A stretch of DNA of 64,000 nucleotides. Origin: Mycolicibacterium tusciae. GTDB taxonomy: Bacteria > Actinomycetota > Actinomycetes > Mycobacteriales > Mycobacteriaceae. Every line of letters starts with the position of its first letter. Positions within the stretch are counted from its first letter, which is position 1. The stretch covers positions 293,879-357,878 of the forward strand of contig NZ_MVIM01000006.1 of NCBI RefSeq assembly GCF_002086795.1, read 5' to 3'. The position numbers and the translations under genes were made by a program. Below, piece by piece: positions 18,646-27,992 of this stretch. The notes below the pieces were generated by a model, which ran no database searches, was not told the origin of the DNA, and saw only the letters and a program-made list of their open reading frames with translations.

Positions 18646-18879
18646 TTATGGCCGCCCGGCGGAGTCGCGATGATCGTGGGTGTCGGTGGACTCACGATCG
18701 GAACCATGGCCATGGCCATGGCCGCCGCCCATTCCGCCCATCATGAACATCATCATCACCGGGCATGCCAGCAAGAGCAGGGCCAGCAGGACAAGCGACG
18801 CCGGGGCGCCCAAGACCATCGCGGCCAACGCGACGGCGACGACCGCTGCGCCATACCAAAGAGCGCGCTGAGTCTTCAT
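18646..18879 (-). CDS. Small His-rich membrane protein
   Basis: 77 residues from ATG 18879 (AAGGAT ribosome site upstream). Two hydrophobic segments separated by a short turn end in Met-Met-Met-Phe-Met-Met-Gly-Gly-Met, then a His/Gly tail (Gly-His-Gly-His-Gly-His-Gly-Ser and Thr-His-Asp-His-Arg-Asp). The composition recalls DUF2933-type proteins found beside copper genes. The Met cluster at the membrane and the His tail make metal binding likely; the exact function is unknown. Confidence 0.65.
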   Translation of the reverse strand: MKTQRALWYGAAVVAVALAAMVLGAPASLVLLALLLLACPVMMMFMMGGMGGGHGHGHGSDRESTDTHDHRDSAGRP

Positions 18880-18894
18880 CGGGGATCCTTTCAT

Positions 18895-19341
18895 CGGTGC
18901 TACAGTGCCGATTTTGCACTACCCACCGGGACGCGCCAACAGCACAACGTCCACTAGCGGCGGGCCAATTGGGCTCTATCGCAACCGACCAAAGTCCCCG
19001 GCTGTGCCCGACGGGGCGCAATGCCGGCGCATGCCGGCCAGCGACGTTCGCCCCTCGCCTAATACTGTTTGAATTGGCAGACGATGGCGACACCGAAGCG
19101 CCGGCAACGATACATGCGGTGGGTGAGGCCACTGCGAGGTGTACGCGGTACTTCGCTCCCCAGGCGGTGCCGCCGAGGCGGCTCGATAACATCCCACGCC
19201 TTCTCGCTGGGCCGTTCGCAGGCGATGATGAGCGCGGCATCCATGCGACATCACCGAAAGAGATATCGCGCCCCCAGAGATCATCGCTGAACGGGTTTCT
19301 CGCACTTATGCTCAAGCGACTGCAGCGACTGTTCTGTCGTC
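18895..19341. other. Stretch without a supported gene
   Basis: Only incidental open frames in several phases; none recognised. Long minus-strand frames here overlap the His-rich gene in the wrong phase. Confidence 0.35.
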
Positions 19342-19520
19342 TTACGGCGACGTGCTGCGGCGGGCGAGGATGACCGCTGCGGCAATGACTAACCCGGCGA
19401 GCCAGGTTAGGCCAATCAACAGCGGGCCGATCTGGTCGAATTGTGCGGTGAGGCCGGTATCGAAGACCACCTTCGTCCAATCGTATCCGGGCAGCGCCCG
19501 TGCCCCTGGTGGGCGGCGCA
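19342..19520 (-). pseudogene. Relic tail of a membrane protein (LPGYDWTK motif)
   Basis: The minus strand reads Ala-Leu-Pro-Gly-Tyr-Asp-Trp-Thr-Lys-Val-Val-Phe-Asp-Thr-Gly-Leu, one membrane helix, and Ala-Arg-Arg-Ser-Thr-Ser-Pro before a stop at 19342-19344. Without a start upstream it looks like the C-terminal end of a lost gene. A similar tail (Leu-Leu-Pro-Gly-Tyr-Gly-Trp-Thr-Lys-Ile-Leu-Phe-Asp) occurs at about 30900-30970 minus. Family not recognised. Confidence 0.35.
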
Positions 19521-20149
19521 GGCCGAAGCATAGGGCTTTGGACGTTCGTCCCGGATCCGGCGGTGGCCTGCCGTGGTGGCGGTGAATTCGCGTCCTCCCC
19601 CGTCCTACCCGACCCTCCGCGCCGTAACGGCGAAAGCCGCCTCCGTGTCCGCATGCCCTCCAGGACGAAAATCATTGGCTCGATTCGGTTGTCGACCACA
19701 GCCGCAGAGACAACCTGACATTCTGCCCAACGTGAATCCGTCGACGACACCAGAGATGTGGCAGCGACGACAGCCGACACTGTCGGTGACAGACACAACT
19801 GACCGGAGTTGGCGCAAACGTGTGCGGTCACCACTGGTTGTTTTCGGCGAGGCTATCGCCGCAGCCGCAACCGCCATGATCGACCGCCTGGGGTCCACCG
19901 CGCCGAAGTGATCGCAACCAACGGAACACAAAGCTGCAGTTGACCGTTGCACGGACTTCGGCGCAGGCCGTCCCCCGGGTTGTATGTGCACTCCTGATCA
20001 CCGGCGTCGACGACGCCGGCCGCTTGTTCGGAGTGCGTTGGATGGCCGAGTAATTATGACCGCACATCGAGCATTCAATGTCGCATGGTTAGCGGTATCG
20101 GCCAAACACGCCCCGGCGGTGACCGCGGCGGTCAATACGGTTTTTCGCC
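19521..20149. other. Stretch without a supported gene
   Basis: No coding sequence with family likeness and no convincing regulatory motif seen on either strand. Confidence 0.35.
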
Positions 20150-20420
20150 TACACCGACCCCGTCGACGTCGCTGCCCCGAGGGCACGTGTGAAGTGTTCG
20201 GGTACCGCGGTGGGTGACAGTGAGTCCTACGAGTTCTGGCGCGTGTTTTTGGCCTCGCTGCGCGCCCGCGGCCTGGCCGGGGTGCATCTGGTCATCTGCA
20301 ATGCTACGCCGGACTGAAAACCGCTGTGGCCCAACAGTTACCGACTCATCATGGCAGCGCTGCCGGGTGCATTTCATGCGCAATCGGCACACCACGGGGT
20401 ACCACGGCGCAAGAGCTTGA
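20150..20420 (+). mobile_element. IS256/Mutator-family transposase remnant
   Basis: The plus strand reads Asp-Ser-Glu-Ser-Tyr-Glu-Phe-Trp-Arg-Val-Phe-Leu-Ala-Ser-Leu-Arg-Ala-Arg-Gly-Leu, then Gly-Val-His-Leu-Val-Ile, Gly-Leu-Lys-Thr-Ala-Val-Ala-Gln-Gln and Trp-Gln-Arg-Cys-Arg-Val-His-Phe-Met-Arg-Asn. This is the conserved DDE-region core of Mutator-type transposases, but spread over three frames with a stop inside. A dead fragment without visible ends. Confidence 0.75.
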
Positions 20421-20641
20421 TAGCGTCCGAGCCCATTCGGTCTCGGCCTCGAAATCCCACCACCCCAGGAGACTTACCCCCGCAACCAGCCAGGTCCAGG
20501 CGCCGGCGCCACGTTCACCCTCAGGTTGCCCATAGCCACCACGTCTACGCGACAGCTACCAACGCCGCGCCGTGACAGCCACGTGAGGCCCGGCTTTAGG
20601 TGAGTGTGGCCCCGGCCCCACCGACGGGTGTTCCCAACCGC

Positions 20642-23104
20642 TTACCCCGGCCAGGTCCATTCGGCGACTTCGGGAATGTCGGCGCCGTACTGTCGGGTCC
20701 AGGCCCTCGCCCGAAGACGGGCATCGACCATTTCCTGACGCAGCCCGGCGGCCCGGGTGCCTAGTGCGCAAACACGGTCGATGACATCGATGACCAGGTG
20801 GTACCGGTCCAGGTCGTTGAGCATCACCATGTCGAAGGGGGTTGTGGTGGTGCCTCTTTCCTTGTATCCGCGGACGTGGAGGTTCTGGTGGTTGGTTCGG
20901 TTGTAGGTGAGCCGGTGCACCAGCCACGGATAGCCGTGGAAGGCGAAGATCACCGGACTGCTTTCGGTGAACAGACTGTCAAATTCGTAATCGGGCAGCC
21001 CGTGGGGATGTTTGTCTTCGGGCAGCAGTCGCATCAGGTCCACCACATTGACCACACGAACCCGTAAGTCTGGGAGGCGATCCCGCAAAATCGATGCAGC
21101 GGCCAGGGTTTCCAGTGTTGGGATGTCGCCAGCGCATGCCAGTACGACATCGGGCACGGTTCCCACAACATCGTTGTTGCCGGCCCAGGGCCAGGTTCCC
21201 ACCCCACGCGCGCAGTGCAGGGCCGCATCGGTCGCCGACAGCCAATCGGCTTGTGGTTGTTTGCCCGCGACCACCACGTTGACGTAGTGCCGCGAGCGCA
21301 GGCAGTGGTCATAGGTCGAGAGCAAGGTGTTGGTATCCGGGGGCAGGTAAACCCGCACGATCTCGGGTCTTTTGTTCATCACCACGTCCAGGAAGCCTGG
21401 GTCCTGGTGGGTGAAACCGTTGTGGTCCTGCCGCCAGACATGTGATGACAGTAGGTAGTTGAGGCTGGGGATGGGGCGGCGCCAGGGCACCGCCATGCTG
21501 GCTTGCAGCCACTTGGCGTGCTGGTTGTACATGGAGTCGACGATGTGGATGAACGCCTCATAGCAGGTGAAGACGCCGTGTCGGCCGGTCAGCAGGTATC
21601 CTTCCAGCAGCCCTTGGCACATGTGTTCGGACAGCACTTCGATCACTCGGCCGTGCGGATCGAGTCCTTCGTCGAACTCGCCGATGTCGGCCTGCCATTT
21701 GCGGCCGGTGACCTCCAGAATGTCCTGCAGCCGGTTGCTGGCAAGTTCATCAGGCGCGAAGGTCAAAAAATTCGTCCGATTCCAGTCGGTCACGTCGCGA
21801 AGCCACCGGCCCAACATCCGGGTGGCCGCGTGCGAGGTGGCCCCCGGAGCCGAAACCTTGACGCTGTACTCGCGCCAGTCGGGCAGCCGCAGATCGCGCA
21901 ACTGGGTTCCGCCGTTGCTCACCGGGTTGGCGCTCATTCGTCGATCGCCGTCAGGCACCAGCTTCGACAGCGCGGCCACCGGTCGCCCAGCTTCGTCGAA
22001 AAGGTCCTCCGGACGGTAGGACTGCAACCACTCTTGGAGGACCTCGCGGTGTCGCGTATCGGTCCGCGCGGCGGGCAGGGGCACCTGGTGGGAACGAAAC
22101 GTACCCTCGACCTGCTGCCCGTCGACGATGGGCGGACATGTCCAGCCCTTCGGCGTGCGTAACACAATCATGGGCCAGCGCCGGTCGGAGGGCCGGTCGG
22201 TATTCAACAGGGCCGCCTCCTTGATCTGTTCGACCTGGTTAAGACAGACATCCAGAGCGGCGGCCATCGCTTGATGCACGGTCGCGGGGTCATCACCGCT
22301 GACCACATGCGGGTCATAGCCGTATCCGCGCAACAATTCCAACAGGCGAGATTCGGGCATACGGGCGAAGATGGTGGGGTTGGCGATTTTGTACTCGTTC
22401 AGCGCGAGAATCGGTATTACCGTGCCGTCGCGGACCGGATTCAAGAATGTGTGCGCGTGCCAACTGGTCGCCAGCGGCGCGGTTTCGGATTCACCATCAC
22501 CGACGACGCAAAAGACCGTCAAGTCAGGATTATCCAGCGCTGCCCCGAACGCATGGAACAACGAATAACCCAACTCACCGCCCTCGTGGATCGAACCCGG
22601 CGTCTCCGGCGCGCAATGGCTCGGAACACCCCCTGGATAAGAGAATTGGGTGAAGAACGCCTTCATCCCGGCGAGATCCTGCGGGATGTGGCTGTAAAGC
22701 TCGGAATAGGTGCCTTCCAACCAGGCGCACGCGTTGGGGCCCGGTCCACCATGCCCGGGCCCGGCAACAAACAAGGCGCTCAGCTCGCGGCGAATTATCT
22801 GTCTATTGGCGTGTGCCCACACCAAGTTCAGCCCGGGTACGGTGCCGAAGTGGCCGAGCAGACGTGGCTTGATGTGTTCGGGCTGCAGCGGCTCACGCGC
22901 CACAGGGTTGTCCAACAGATAGATCTGCCCGACCGACAGGTAGTTCGCCGCGCGCCACCAGGCATCGACAAGGTTCAGCTCATCGCGACTCAGCGGCCCG
23001 CCAGCATCCCCCAGGGTGTAAGGCTGCGGTGCGATGGATTCCCCGGTGCTCGTGTCCACGTCGTCGGCCGACGTGTCCCCTCCCATACTCGCTAACTGCG
23101 CCAT
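20642..23104 (-). CDS. xfp: Xylulose-5-phosphate/fructose-6-phosphate phosphoketolase
   Basis: 820 residues, full length for the family. Thiamine-diphosphate enzyme that splits xylulose-5-P (or fructose-6-P) with phosphate into acetyl-phosphate plus glyceraldehyde-3-P (or erythrose-4-P), in the cytoplasm. Visible signatures: GPGHGGPGPNA near residue 115, Phe-Ser-Tyr-Pro-Gly-Gly-Val-Pro-Ser-His, Glu-Gly-Gly-Glu-Leu-Gly-Tyr-Ser-Leu, Val-Val-Gly-Asp-Gly-Glu-Ser-Glu-Thr (ThDP site), and a C-terminal transketolase-like half. ATG 23104 has AAAGG upstream. The EamA exporter gene ends 56 bp upstream on the same strand, so both probably form one operon from the promoter at 24155. Acetyl-phosphate output would bypass part of glycolysis. 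Confidence 0.95.
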   Translation of the reverse strand: MAQLASMGGDTSADDVDTSTGESIAPQPYTLGDAGGPLSRDELNLVDAWWRAANYLSVGQIYLLDNPVAREPLQPEHIKPRLLGHFGTVPGLNLVWAHANRQIIRRELSALFVAGPGHGGPGPNACAWLEGTYSELYSHIPQDLAGMKAFFTQFSYPGGVPSHCAPETPGSIHEGGELGYSLFHAFGAALDNPDLTVFCVVGDGESETAPLATSWHAHTFLNPVRDGTVIPILALNEYKIANPTIFARMPESRLLELLRGYGYDPHVVSGDDPATVHQAMAAALDVCLNQVEQIKEAALLNTDRPSDRRWPMIVLRTPKGWTCPPIVDGQQVEGTFRSHQVPLPAARTDTRHREVLQEWLQSYRPEDLFDEAGRPVAALSKLVPDGDRRMSANPVSNGGTQLRDLRLPDWREYSVKVSAPGATSHAATRMLGRWLRDVTDWNRTNFLTFAPDELASNRLQDILEVTGRKWQADIGEFDEGLDPHGRVIEVLSEHMCQGLLEGYLLTGRHGVFTCYEAFIHIVDSMYNQHAKWLQASMAVPWRRPIPSLNYLLSSHVWRQDHNGFTHQDPGFLDVVMNKRPEIVRVYLPPDTNTLLSTYDHCLRSRHYVNVVVAGKQPQADWLSATDAALHCARGVGTWPWAGNNDVVGTVPDVVLACAGDIPTLETLAAASILRDRLPDLRVRVVNVVDLMRLLPEDKHPHGLPDYEFDSLFTESSPVIFAFHGYPWLVHRLTYNRTNHQNLHVRGYKERGTTTTPFDMVMLNDLDRYHLVIDVIDRVCALGTRAAGLRQEMVDARLRARAWTRQYGADIPEVAEWTWPG

Positions 23105-23160
23105 CTACCGTGCCTTTCTTCGTTGCCATGATCAAGTCTGAGGTTGTTTGCGATGTCGGC

Positions 23161-24132
23161 TCAGCCATCACCCCTGATGTGCTGCGGCCGGGTCGTGATG
23201 CGCCCGGCAACGGCGACGATCGCCAGGGCGGTGACCACGGTTGCTGCACCCAGCAGTTCGGCCAAAGCCAGCCTTTCGCCGACCACGACGACGCCCAGCG
23301 CCAAACCCACCACAGGCACCAGCAACGTCCACGACGTCACCGCAGTGATCGACGCGCGCCGCAGCTCGACAAACCACAACAGGTAGGGCAGCGCGGTGCC
23401 CCCAACAGCCAGCACAAACAACGCCACCCAGCTGTGCGCCGACATTCCCACGGTCGGTGGCCCATCGATCACTGCTGCGAGGACGGCCAGAGCGGCACCG
23501 CCGACCAGAAACTGCCTGTAACCCAACTTCAGCACATCGACGTCGGCCAGCCGGCGAGCCAGCAGAGCACCCGCCGTGACCCCTACCGCCGCCAGCAGCG
23601 CCAACCCGTAACCCCGGCCACCGCCCGAGGGCACCGCAATGAGAAGCAGGCCTCCCACCCCGAACACCACCGCGGCGATTTCGGCGGTTCGGGGCCGCTC
23701 GCCGAACAGCGCCCACGCCGGCAATACCACCAGGAGCGCCTGTGAATTCGCCAGCACCGTGGCCATACCTGTGGCGATGCCGGTGGAGCTGGCGGCCATC
23801 GCCGCAAACGACACCGTGACATTCATCAGTGCCAGTACGCCGATCAACGCCCACGTACCCAGCCTCATCTGCGGCGATGGCGCCCCAGGAGTCCAGTTGA
23901 CCGCTGCACCTAGGGCCCACAACACCAACCCGGCCACGATGGCGCGCCAGGTGACGAACCACAGCGTCGATACACCGTCGAGACCCCAGTCCAGCAACGG
24001 GAAGCAGGAGCCCCACGCTATGGCGATCACCACCATCCGCCACGGCCGCACCCCTCCCTTCGAGACACCACCGCGGCCGACATCGCTCACAGGCTCGCCT
24101 TCCACTGCGTGCGAATAACGCGCAGTTGACAC
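23161..24132 (-). CDS. EamA/DMT-family transporter
   Basis: 323 residues with ten hydrophobic segments in two EamA repeats. Typical blocks are Ala-Trp-Gly-Ser-Cys-Phe-Pro-Leu near the first helix and Gly-Gly-Thr-Ala-Leu-Pro-Tyr-Leu-Leu-Trp-Phe in the second half. These are drug/metabolite exporters of the inner membrane, so export of a metabolite linked to the phosphoketolase pathway is possible but unproven. The gene is first in an operon with xfp. The dyad TACTATCGAAGATAGTA ends 39 bp and begins 23 bp upstream of the start, ideal for repression. Confidence 0.88.
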   Translation of the reverse strand: MSTARYSHAVEGEPVSDVGRGGVSKGGVRPWRMVVIAIAWGSCFPLLDWGLDGVSTLWFVTWRAIVAGLVLWALGAAVNWTPGAPSPQMRLGTWALIGVLALMNVTVSFAAMAASSTGIATGMATVLANSQALLVVLPAWALFGERPRTAEIAAVVFGVGGLLLIAVPSGGGRGYGLALLAAVGVTAGALLARRLADVDVLKLGYRQFLVGGAALAVLAAVIDGPPTVGMSAHSWVALFVLAVGGTALPYLLWFVELRRASITAVTSWTLLVPVVGLALGVVVVGERLALAELLGAATVVTALAIVAVAGRITTRPQHIRGDG

Positions 24133-24154
24133 GTCGGGCGCCGAGAAGATCTCC

Positions 24155-24171
24155 TACTATCGAAGATAGTA
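24155..24171 (-). promoter_or_regulatory. TACTA-N7-TAGTA operator between EamA and GH65 genes
   Basis: TACTATCGAAGATAGTA is a perfect dyad (7-bp arms, 3-bp centre), 23 bp before the EamA start and 198 bp before the divergent GH65 start. It could control both directions. Confidence 0.7.
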
Positions 24172-24368
24172 CTAACCAAAGACGGGCTGGGCGACACCAG
24201 TCGTCAGTTGGCTGACAACTCACAGACCATCGCGACGGCTGCCCCCATCAGCAGCAGCGCGTGACTTCTTGGAAGCCGGATTGAGAGTTCCTCCCTATCG
24301 ACGTATGCACCGTCTTCCTCGCGGTAACGCCGGCTCGGCCGTAGTCACACGACACATAGGTGGGCGAA

Positions 24369-27275
24369 ATGGATCATGAGAATCGCTCCGCCAGCGGCTT
24401 ACACGCGGTCATCATCGATGCCGGCGCGGTCCGGGCGGACGAATCAGTGGCGAAGCTGGTGCACACTTTGCACTCGGCCGGCGTACCCACCGCGGTTGTC
24501 CTCAAAGAGCTCCCCGCCGACGAAAGCCTTGAGGGCAGCGACGGCCCACCGGTTTTGCGCAGTAACAACTCCGACCGCGCAGTGTTTGTACAAGCCGCAC
24601 GTCGCCTGCGCACCGCGCCGGTGGAAGCGGTCGTGGTGACGCGCGATGCGGCGGGTGTGCGCAGTGCGGCGGCGGCGGGGATCGGCTTGATTGTCGGGGT
24701 GGACACAACGGGCGACCGTTCTCAACTGATTTCATCGGGCGCGGACGTGGTGGTGACCGACGTGGCCCAGGCCAACCTGACCGGTCTGCTCAGCGGTACC
24801 GACCCCGAGCGTGCAGCCAGCCCGTCGGACGGCGCCGACGACCGATGGTGCGGCGGAGCGGACCCGGCAGTCAGTGGCTGGCTTCTCAGCTACGATGGTT
24901 TTGATCCCGACCACGAGGGAACCCGGGAAACGCTGTGCACGTTGGGAAACGGCTATTGGGCCACCCGCGGGTCAGCACCGAGCAGTACTCTCGGCGAAAC
25001 TCACTATCCCGGAACCTATTTCGCAGGCGTATACAACAGGGTGATCAGCGATATCGGTGACCGGCTCGTCGAGTCCGAACATATGGTCAATGCACCCGAT
25101 TGGACTTACGTCAGAATCCAGGTAGCCGACGGCCAACCCATGTGTCCCGGAAGCACCGAGATGATCAGTCATGACCAACGCCTCGATTTGCGCCGTGGAG
25201 TGTTGACCCGCACCACTCGTTACCGCGACAGCCACGGCCGCGTCACCCGAATCACCAGCCGACAGCTGCACTCGCTGGCAACGCCACACCTGGCCGCTCT
25301 CGAGATTGCAATCAAGGCGGAAACCTGGGCCGGACGGATCCACGTGCGTTCAGCGGTCAACGGTGACGTGAGCAACAGCAACGCCGCCGACGACGCGCCG
25401 TTGAATCATCACCACCTGACGATTGTCGATGTGACTCAGCCAGACGCAGAGACGGTGGTCGTCGAAGCCGTCACCAACCAGTCGGGGATCAGCCTGGTCA
25501 CCGCAGCGCGAACCCGGCTACGTCAGGGCCAGGACCCGGCGGTGGACGGAAAGGCCTTCACCGAAACCGCGCTGGCCGGCCATGATTTCGTGCTCGACGT
25601 CGAACCCGATGCTGAGGTGATCCTAGAAAAGGTCGTCGCGGTTGCCACCTCACGCGACCGGGGCATCTCAACAGCACCGTTAGCTGCCACCGACCGAATC
25701 CGACAAGCACCCCACTTCGACCAGCTGCTCGCCGAGCACGTCAACGCATGGCAACAGTGGTGGTCCCGGTTCGGCATCGGCATGCTGACCGGAGCGCGCC
25801 AGCGGCTCGCGCTGAACCTGCACATCTTCCACACTCTGCAAACCGTGGCAGCGGCCAGCCCCGAACTCGACGCCGGCGTACCCGCACGCGGCCTGCACGG
25901 CGAGGGCTATCGCGGACACATCTTCTGGGACGAACTGTTCATCTACCCGATGCTCACATTGCGCCGACCCGAACTAACCCGCTCGCTGCTGCTCTACCGC
26001 TACCGCCGACTCGCGAAGGCGCAAACCGCCGCGCGCACTGTTGGGCTGGCAGGGGCGATGTTTCCATGGCAGAGCGGAAGCGACGGCCGCGAGGAGACGC
26101 CCACCGAATTGTTCAATCTGCGCAACCAGCAATGGATGCCCGACAATTCCCACCAGCAACGTCACGTCGGCCTTGCCCTGGCTTACAGCGTATGGCAGTA
26201 CTACCAAGCCACCGCCGATATCGATTTCCTCGTCCATCACGGTGCCGAGATCGTGGTGGAGGTCGCCCGGTTCTTCGCCGACCTTGCCACCCACGACGCA
26301 ACTGATGACCGCTTCGACATCACCGGCGTGATGGGCCCTGACGAATTCCATGACGGCTACCCCAACGCCCCCGGCGAGGGACTACGCAACAACACCTACA
26401 CCAACGTGCTCGCATCCTGGGTACTGACACGAGCGCGCGACATAATTGACCTGCTACACCAGCGCGACTGCGGCCCATCGCTGTCTCGACTCGCAGTCAA
26501 CGCCGAGGAACTGAACCGATGGGACCGGACCAGCCGGCGGCTGCGGATTCCGTTTCATGACAGCGTCATCAGCCAGTTCGAAGGCTATGAGGACCTCGCC
26601 GAATTCGACTGGGACCGCTACCGCCAACGTTATGGCAACATCGGGCGCCTCGACCTGATTTTGCAAGCCGAAGGTGACAGCACCAACTGCTACCGACTGT
26701 CCAAACAGGCCGATGTGCTCATGCTGTTCTACTTGTTCTCCGCCGAAGAACTACGGGCCGTCTTCACCCGCCTCGGCTACCAGCTGCCACCAGAACTCAT
26801 CCCCCGCACCGTGCACTACTACCTTTCCCGCACCAGCCATGGGTCCACCCTGAGCCGACTGGTGCACAGTTGGGTGCTTGCCCGGTCAGACCGTGCGCAT
26901 TCATGGTCCCTGTTCACCGAGGCATTGGACAGCGACCTCGCCGACATCCAGGGCGGGACAACACGCACGGGTATCCATTTGGGTGCGATGGCCGGCACCG
27001 CGGACATGGTGATCAGATGCTACGCCGGAGTCGAAACCCGTGACGATGTCCTGCGCCTTCACCCACTGCTGCCCCGCCAGCTCGGCGCCGTCAGCTTCCA
27101 AATGCGCTACCGCGGCCAACCGATCGACGTCAAACTCAGCAGCAACCGTGTGGTGCTGGACCTTCATCCGTGGGCGACCGGCCCGATCCGGATTTGCCTC
27201 GAAGATGTCACACGAACACTGATCCCAGGCCAACGCTGGGAAATGGCACTGTCCGAGGCGAATACCACCGGCTAG
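24369..27275 (+). CDS. Glycoside hydrolase family 65 protein with HAD-like N-domain
   Basis: About 968 residues. The first 150 or so residues resemble a degenerate beta-phosphoglucomutase/HAD domain (Ala-Val-Ile-Ile-Asp-Ala-Gly-Ala-Val, but without the second catalytic Asp), as in actinobacterial GH65 fusions such as Rv3401. The rest is a GH65 enzyme: N-terminal beta-sandwich (Thr-Leu-Gly-Asn-Gly-Tyr-Trp-Ala-Thr-Arg-Gly), then the alpha6 barrel with His-Ile-Phe-Trp-Asp-Glu-Leu-Phe and the likely catalytic Glu in Gly-Val-Met-Gly-Pro-Asp-Glu-Phe-His. GH65 members phosphorolyse or hydrolyse alpha-glucosides (trehalose, maltose, kojibiose); which one is not clear. ATG 24369 has AGGTGG upstream; GTG 24360 is the alternative. 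Confidence 0.92.
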   Translation: MDHENRSASGLHAVIIDAGAVRADESVAKLVHTLHSAGVPTAVVLKELPADESLEGSDGPPVLRSNNSDRAVFVQAARRLRTAPVEAVVVTRDAAGVRSAAAAGIGLIVGVDTTGDRSQLISSGADVVVTDVAQANLTGLLSGTDPERAASPSDGADDRWCGGADPAVSGWLLSYDGFDPDHEGTRETLCTLGNGYWATRGSAPSSTLGETHYPGTYFAGVYNRVISDIGDRLVESEHMVNAPDWTYVRIQVADGQPMCPGSTEMISHDQRLDLRRGVLTRTTRYRDSHGRVTRITSRQLHSLATPHLAALEIAIKAETWAGRIHVRSAVNGDVSNSNAADDAPLNHHHLTIVDVTQPDAETVVVEAVTNQSGISLVTAARTRLRQGQDPAVDGKAFTETALAGHDFVLDVEPDAEVILEKVVAVATSRDRGISTAPLAATDRIRQAPHFDQLLAEHVNAWQQWWSRFGIGMLTGARQRLALNLHIFHTLQTVAAASPELDAGVPARGLHGEGYRGHIFWDELFIYPMLTLRRPELTRSLLLYRYRRLAKAQTAARTVGLAGAMFPWQSGSDGREETPTELFNLRNQQWMPDNSHQQRHVGLALAYSVWQYYQATADIDFLVHHGAEIVVEVARFFADLATHDATDDRFDITGVMGPDEFHDGYPNAPGEGLRNNTYTNVLASWVLTRARDIIDLLHQRDCGPSLSRLAVNAEELNRWDRTSRRLRIPFHDSVISQFEGYEDLAEFDWDRYRQRYGNIGRLDLILQAEGDSTNCYRLSKQADVLMLFYLFSAEELRAVFTRLGYQLPPELIPRTVHYYLSRTSHGSTLSRLVHSWVLARSDRAHSWSLFTEALDSDLADIQGGTTRTGIHLGAMAGTADMVIRCYAGVETRDDVLRLHPLLPRQLGAVSFQMRYRGQPIDVKLSSNRVVLDLHPWATGPIRICLEDVTRTLIPGQRWEMALSEANTTG

Positions 27276-27358
27276 ACAACACGCATGGGACCAGAACCCG
27301 TCAACGCTCAGGAGAGCATCGCCATCTGCAACATCAACACGCAACGCCATAGCACTCT

Positions 27359-27371
27359 TACTACCCACGTA
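27359..27371. promoter_or_regulatory. Shortened dyad TACTA-N3-ACGTA
   Basis: TACTACCCACGTA has the two half-sites of the plasmid dyad family but with 3 instead of 7 spacer bases. It lies upstream of a decayed copy of the secreted Cys protein whose two intact relatives have dyads. Possibly a degenerated operator. Confidence 0.3.
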
Positions 27372-27439
27372 TGCGGCCAGCTACTGGATATGTGCGAGAG
27401 CAGGGGCTGGTAGCGGCCCGGAACTTCTCGCTAGCGGCC

Positions 27440-27835
27440 GAGAGGACGATGATGGTGAGTCTTGCCTGTCCCGCAGGACGGCTTCGGCTGGCCGCTGCGA
27501 ACGCTGGGCAGCTGCCGCGCCGGTATTTGGAGGGGTTGCAGTTCCGGCTATCCGCCGACAGCACGACGAACGGTCACCACGGCGGCGGGCCCGTGCCCGA
27601 CAGTGACGACATTGGCCCCGTCACCGGTACTTGTGTCCCCCACCTCATGCCTCGATCACCATTGGCCGCCACCCGCCAACCCGGACTTTGCTTCGGTCCG
27701 CGCGGTGCCGTGCGCCACGCCTACGCTGTGTCGGCTTGGCCGAGTCGGAGGCGGTGTTGGGTCCGCGACCCGTCACGCATGCGAAAGTGGGTCACGAGCC
27801 CACCGGTGTCACCAGCCATCCGATGTTGCATAGAG
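27440..27835 (+). pseudogene. Decayed copy of the secreted CVPHL/PGNPDVP family
   Basis: Pieces in three frames match the intact genes at 32241-32597 and 56492-56878: Gly-Thr-Cys-Val-Pro-His-Leu-Met-Pro-Arg-Ser-Pro, then Pro-Ala-Asn-Pro-Asp, Val-Pro-Cys-Ala-Thr-Pro, Cys-Arg-Leu-Gly-Arg, and finally Pro-Arg-Pro-Val-Thr-His-Ala-Lys-Val-Gly-His with Ser-His-Pro at the end. Order and spacing are kept, so at least two indels broke a once complete gene. The N-terminal signal part is not clear. Confidence 0.7.
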
Positions 27836-27992
27836 ACTAGCTATAGCTAGAATCACCACCGGATCGACCGGAGTGGTCTTGTGCTGGCGCATTCCTGGCT
27901 CGCCGAGAGCGGCGCTTCGAGACGACCGGTAGAAGGGTTTAGTCATCGGGATGGTCATCCATGTGGCCGGCAATTGACGGCGCGGCGCACCG

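Noticed and set aside
18692..19834. 380-residue minus-strand frame
   Set aside because: Overlaps the small His-rich membrane gene in a different phase, low-complexity Arg/Ser/Pro content, no recognisable domain.
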